In this document: piece after piece, positions 6,471 through 8,887 of the stretch
How the letters are laid out: each line of letters begins with the position of its first letter
Numbering within the stretch: the first letter of the stretch is position 1
The notes under the pieces: model-generated
Told to the model about the DNA's origin: nothing
The model's database searches: none
The model's input: the letters and a program-made list of their open reading frames with translations, nothing else
Position numbers and translations under genes: made by a program
Origin: JAKBCQ01 sp021807585
GTDB taxonomy: Bacteria; Planctomycetota; Planctomycetia; Isosphaerales; Isosphaeraceae
Assembly: GCA_027325115.1 (NCBI GenBank)
Contig: DAHWFG010000576.1
Span: 1-8,887 of the forward strand
Reading direction: 5' to 3'
Length of the DNA: 8,887 bases

Positions 6471-7399
6471 ATGCGAGTCGGATTGAGGTGCAGCCTTACC
6501 TCGGGGTGCATTGTGTAAAGCCGTAAACCCTCGGGGGAATCGACGAAGATTCCGCTCGACGAATTGTTTTTGACGATCGGATTGCCCGAAAATTTTTCCC
6601 AATGAACGAGATCGCGGGATCGTGCGATGTTTGTCGTCCAATCTTTCCAGGGTCGAGCCTCGTTGGCGTGGTAAAGCGCGTAATAAACGCCGTCTCGTTT
6701 GATGACTTGATTCATTGCGACGGCGAATCGATCGTAAGGATCGGGACCGAGCGCGACGACGGGGTCGTCGTCGACATTCGTCCAAACCTTGCCGTCGCGC
6801 GAGCGCGCCAGCCAGATCCCCTGATCTCCTCGTTCGTAGAAGAGACTCCAGATCCCGTCCTCGAACCAAACGGTAGGCGTGCCGTACGGCCCCGGTTTGA
6901 TCGGGGCGCCCGAAGTTAATCGAATATCGAGCGGTCCGATCTCGGTCCAATGAACGGGATCGGTCGCTTTGAGCAGGTGCGCTATGTCGTTCCTTCCTTC
7001 GGCGAACATCCAATAACCCTTATTTTGATGTAGAACAAACATGTCTTCAACCCATAGATCGTGGGTGAGGGGGTTTTGGGGGTCGCGGGTCCACGAGACT
7101 CCGTCGAGAGAGGTCGCGTGTCCGAGCGAGACGAGCCTTGATCGGTCGGGGTTGTAGCCGCCGTACCATAAATGATAAACGCCGTTTTCCATGAGGATAT
7201 AACCGCGCTCACGAATTTTTTGATCCCAGCGGTCGCCTCCCGAGCCTGTGAAGACCGGATTGCGCGGGTCGGGGGACCACTCGACGATCTCTTTGGGGAA
7301 ATCGTCGTCGGCGAGCGCTCGAAGCGGAGTTTGCTGTAGAATCGCGGCGACGAGCGAGCACGCGAGAACCAAGCCGAGCCGATTATTCGAGACGCGCAT
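6461..7399 (-). CDS. Secreted five-bladed beta-propeller, glycoside hydrolase-like protein (GH43/GH32/GH130-like fold)
   Basis: A 312-residue protein whose mature part is made of repeated propeller strands typical of the arabinanase/levansucrase/invertase fold. They include YHLWYGGY (75-82), SLGHATSLDGVSW (91-103), GIWLARSRDGKVW (194-206) and NIARSRDLVHWEKF (257-270), each with a surface-turn S-x-D-G/L-x-x-W pattern. Acidic residues that could act at the centre of the propeller include D56/D59, E118/D119 and E134, but I cannot assign the catalytic set. A Sec signal peptide is clear: basic MRVSNNR, hydrophobic 9-21, and a cut after ALA (residue 30). The VLAC at 11-14 lies too early for a convincing lipobox. 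ATG 7399 was chosen over the longer open frame (to 7804) because it gives the signal peptide, has GAGG upstream and avoids overlapping the Pnkp-like gene. The substrate is unknown, probably a polysaccharide or oligosaccharide outside the cytoplasm. The last codons (AAA AAA TAG) read the terminator T-run in reverse. Confidence 0.8.
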   Translation of the reverse strand: MRVSNNRLGLVLACSLVAAILQQTPLRALADDDFPKEIVEWSPDPRNPVFTGSGGDRWDQKIRERGYILMENGVYHLWYGGYNPDRSRLVSLGHATSLDGVSWTRDPQNPLTHDLWVEDMFVLHQNKGYWMFAEGRNDIAHLLKATDPVHWTEIGPLDIRLTSGAPIKPGPYGTPTVWFEDGIWSLFYERGDQGIWLARSRDGKVWTNVDDDPVVALGPDPYDRFAVAMNQVIKRDGVYYALYHANEARPWKDWTTNIARSRDLVHWEKFSGNPIVKNNSSSGIFVDSPEGLRLYTMHPEVRLHLNPTRIKK

Positions 7400-7446
7400 T
7401 CGACCTATCCTCAAACCGAGAGGTATCCCAACGAGGCTTCGCCGCC

Positions 7447-7475
7447 AGCGTAATCGCCTTGGCGATGTGGAACAA
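7447..7475 (-). promoter_or_regulatory. Candidate promoter with palindromic spacer ahead of the propeller gene
   Basis: On the minus strand, TTGTTC (7475-7470) and TACGCT (7452-7447) are 17 bases apart, about 50 bases before the start codon. Within the spacer lies a perfect inverted repeat, ATCGCC-TT-GGCGAT (7453-7466), which is operator-like in form and position. The -10 match is poor, so the assignment is tentative. The -35 hexamer and its flanking CGC are the same as in the candidate M16 promoter. Confidence 0.25.
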
Positions 7476-7617
7476 GCGGCGCGAATCCCGCGAGAAAACG
7501 ACAAATCGACGAGATTCGAGATCCGATCGCCCGATTTCACTCGAACCGAGGGATCGAAGCAATCCGCGACGCACGGCGCGATTGATCTTGATCGCTGCTG
7601 GATGGATCGAACGACGA

Positions 7618-8887
7618 TCACCGCGGCGGAATCTCTCGATCGTGATCGTCTGGTGCGACGCTCGATTTGAGAAATGGTCGCTTCGATTCGGCGTATGTCT
7701 TCCGAGCCGGGACCGCGACGATCTCGCGTTCGGGATAACGGAGCGCGGAGAGCTTTCCGCCGAAAACGCAACCCGTATCGATATTCACCGTGTCGTTGAT
7801 CCATTCGGGTTCGGCGCGGGGGGTGTGGCCGTAAACGACAAGCGCGTCGCCGCGATAATCGAGCGCCCAGTCGCGACGAACGGGGAGGCCGAATTCGTCG
7901 GTCTCTCCCGTCGTATCGCCGTAGAGCGCGAAATCGCGCACTCGCTTTGACGATCGTCCCTGGTATTCGCGTTTCAGTCCTGCGTGCGCAACGACGAGCT
8001 TGCCGTCGTCGAGGACATAATGCGAAATGAGCCCTTCGAGAAAGAATACCGTCTCATCGATGAACACGGAGCGTTCGGTATCGGAGAGCGCGTCGATCTG
8101 TGCGAGCGTTAAGGCGAGGCCGTGCGCGATCCTCACGTCGCCGCCGAGTATTTTTTTGAGCAACTTGACGTCGTGATTGCCCGGTACGCACAGAGCCGAT
8201 CCCGCGGCGCACATCGTGATCGCGGTTTTGAGTACGCCGACCGAATCGGGTCCGCGGTCGACGAGATCTCCCAAGAAGATCGCGCGTCGCCCCTGGGAGT
8301 GAAGTCGCGTGCCGGCGGCCGTTCGTCGATACCCTAAAAGATCAAGAAGCTCTCCAAGTTCTTCCATGCAGCCGTGAACATCGCCAATAATATCGAAAGG
8401 TCCGTGATCGTCGCGCATATTGGTTATAAGAGGGCGTCTTTCGATCCGGACGGAATCGATGGTCTCTTGTGTAAGCACATGGACCGCCTGGAATCCTTGG
8501 TGTTCGAGCGAGCCGAGCGAGCGACGAAGCCGCTGCGCCTGTCCGATGATCGAGTTCCGGCCGATATTTCGATCGGAGCGGCGACGGGTTCTCTCCTCGC
8601 AGACGCGCGCGGGGACATCGAGAACGATTGCGATCGCGAACAAATCGGCCTCTCGAGCCAAACGTACGAGCGGCTCGCGTGATTCGTTCTTGACGTTTGT
8701 CGCATCGACGACCGTCAACTTACCGATTTCGAGCCGGGCTCGAACAATCGCGTGTACGACCTCGAACGCTTGCCGATGAACCGATTGATCGGTCTCGTCA
8801 TCACAGACAAGACCGCGACATCGATCCGACGACACGACCTCGGTCGCCTCGAAGTGTCGAGCCGCGAAGGTCGATTTCCCCGAGCCC
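7618..8887 (-). CDS. Pnkp-family polynucleotide kinase-phosphatase, 5' end cut by the window, ligase module absent
   Basis: The frame enters from the right edge and shows 422 full codons. It opens with the P-loop GSGKST (8886-8869) of the 5'-OH polynucleotide kinase module. This is followed by VVSSDRCRG (D21, likely general base), VVDATN (60-65) and the lid-like CEERTRRRSDR (96-106). A calcineurin-type metallophosphatase follows: IIGDVHG (D169, H171), FLGDLVDRG (D207), VPGNHD (N237, H238), VVAHAG (H301), YGHTP (H354) and NIDTGC (D370). Spacing and motifs match the 5'-kinase and 2',3'-phosphatase modules of bacterial Pnkp, an RNA end-healing and repair enzyme. Only about 15 N-terminal residues should lie outside the window. 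In classical Pnkp, as I recall about 870 residues in Clostridium thermocellum, an RNA ligase module follows. Here a stop comes about 30 residues after the phosphatase, and no ligase remnant is visible in 7400-7617. There is no Hen1 methyltransferase partner in the window. Confidence 0.9.
   Translation of the reverse strand, partial: GSGKSTFAARHFEATEVVSSDRCRGLVCDDETDQSVHRQAFEVVHAIVRARLEIGKLTVVDATNVKNESREPLVRLAREADLFAIAIVLDVPARVCEERTRRRSDRNIGRNSIIGQAQRLRRSLGSLEHQGFQAVHVLTQETIDSVRIERRPLITNMRDDHGPFDIIGDVHGCMEELGELLDLLGYRRTAAGTRLHSQGRRAIFLGDLVDRGPDSVGVLKTAITMCAAGSALCVPGNHDVKLLKKILGGDVRIAHGLALTLAQIDALSDTERSVFIDETVFFLEGLISHYVLDDGKLVVAHAGLKREYQGRSSKRVRDFALYGDTTGETDEFGLPVRRDWALDYRGDALVVYGHTPRAEPEWINDTVNIDTGCVFGGKLSALRYPEREIVAVPARKTYAESKRPFLKSSVAPDDHDREIPPR

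Noticed and set aside
7400..7804. N-terminal extension of the propeller protein to an ATG at 7804
   Set aside because: It would overlap the Pnkp-like gene and bury the signal peptide. The extension is Arg/Ser-rich and unlike a protein domain.
7459..7950. Plus-strand 163-codon frame across the Pnkp end and the gap
   Set aside because: It is antisense to conserved phosphatase motifs, with no recognisable content.

Overview
The window reads as ordinary bacterial chromosome, G+C-rich by eye, with six well-supported protein genes and no rRNA, tRNA, CRISPR array, insertion sequence or phage gene that I can see. The gene mix suggests a Planctomycetota-like bacterium: a Pnkp-type RNA-repair kinase-phosphatase, a secreted five-bladed-propeller glycosidase-like protein, a secreted Gly/Tyr-rich repeat protein, and a start codon without an obvious Shine-Dalgarno sequence. 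This is an inference from gene style, not a taxonomic assignment.

Left part (1-2818): a possible C-terminal tail of a plus-strand gene lies at the edge. It converges on a long minus-strand gene for a two-module M16 zinc peptidase, whose first module has all its zinc ligands and whose second has lost them. A 380-base divergent intergenic region (2819-3198) carries promoter-like AT-rich elements facing both ways.

Centre (3199-6394, plus strand): a PP2C-type serine/threonine phosphatase with a helix-rich C-terminal extension; a PLP-dependent trans-sulfuration-family enzyme (cystathionine gamma-synthase / gamma-lyase / O-acetylhomoserine sulfhydrylase type); and a small secreted Gly/His/Tyr-rich protein built from tandem DNA repeats. 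A strong hairpin plus T-run terminator closes this block.

Right part (6461-8887, minus strand): a secreted glycosidase-like propeller protein converges on the terminator, so that its last codons use the terminator's T-run. Upstream of it is a Pnkp-family protein cut by the window edge at its P-loop. It has the kinase and phosphatase modules but stops where the RNA ligase module of classical bacterial Pnkp would begin.

The genes do not form an evident pathway. I see no convincing novel multi-gene system. The best leads are the ligase-less Pnkp, the repeat-built secreted protein, the PP2C C-terminal extension and the uneven density of GATC words.
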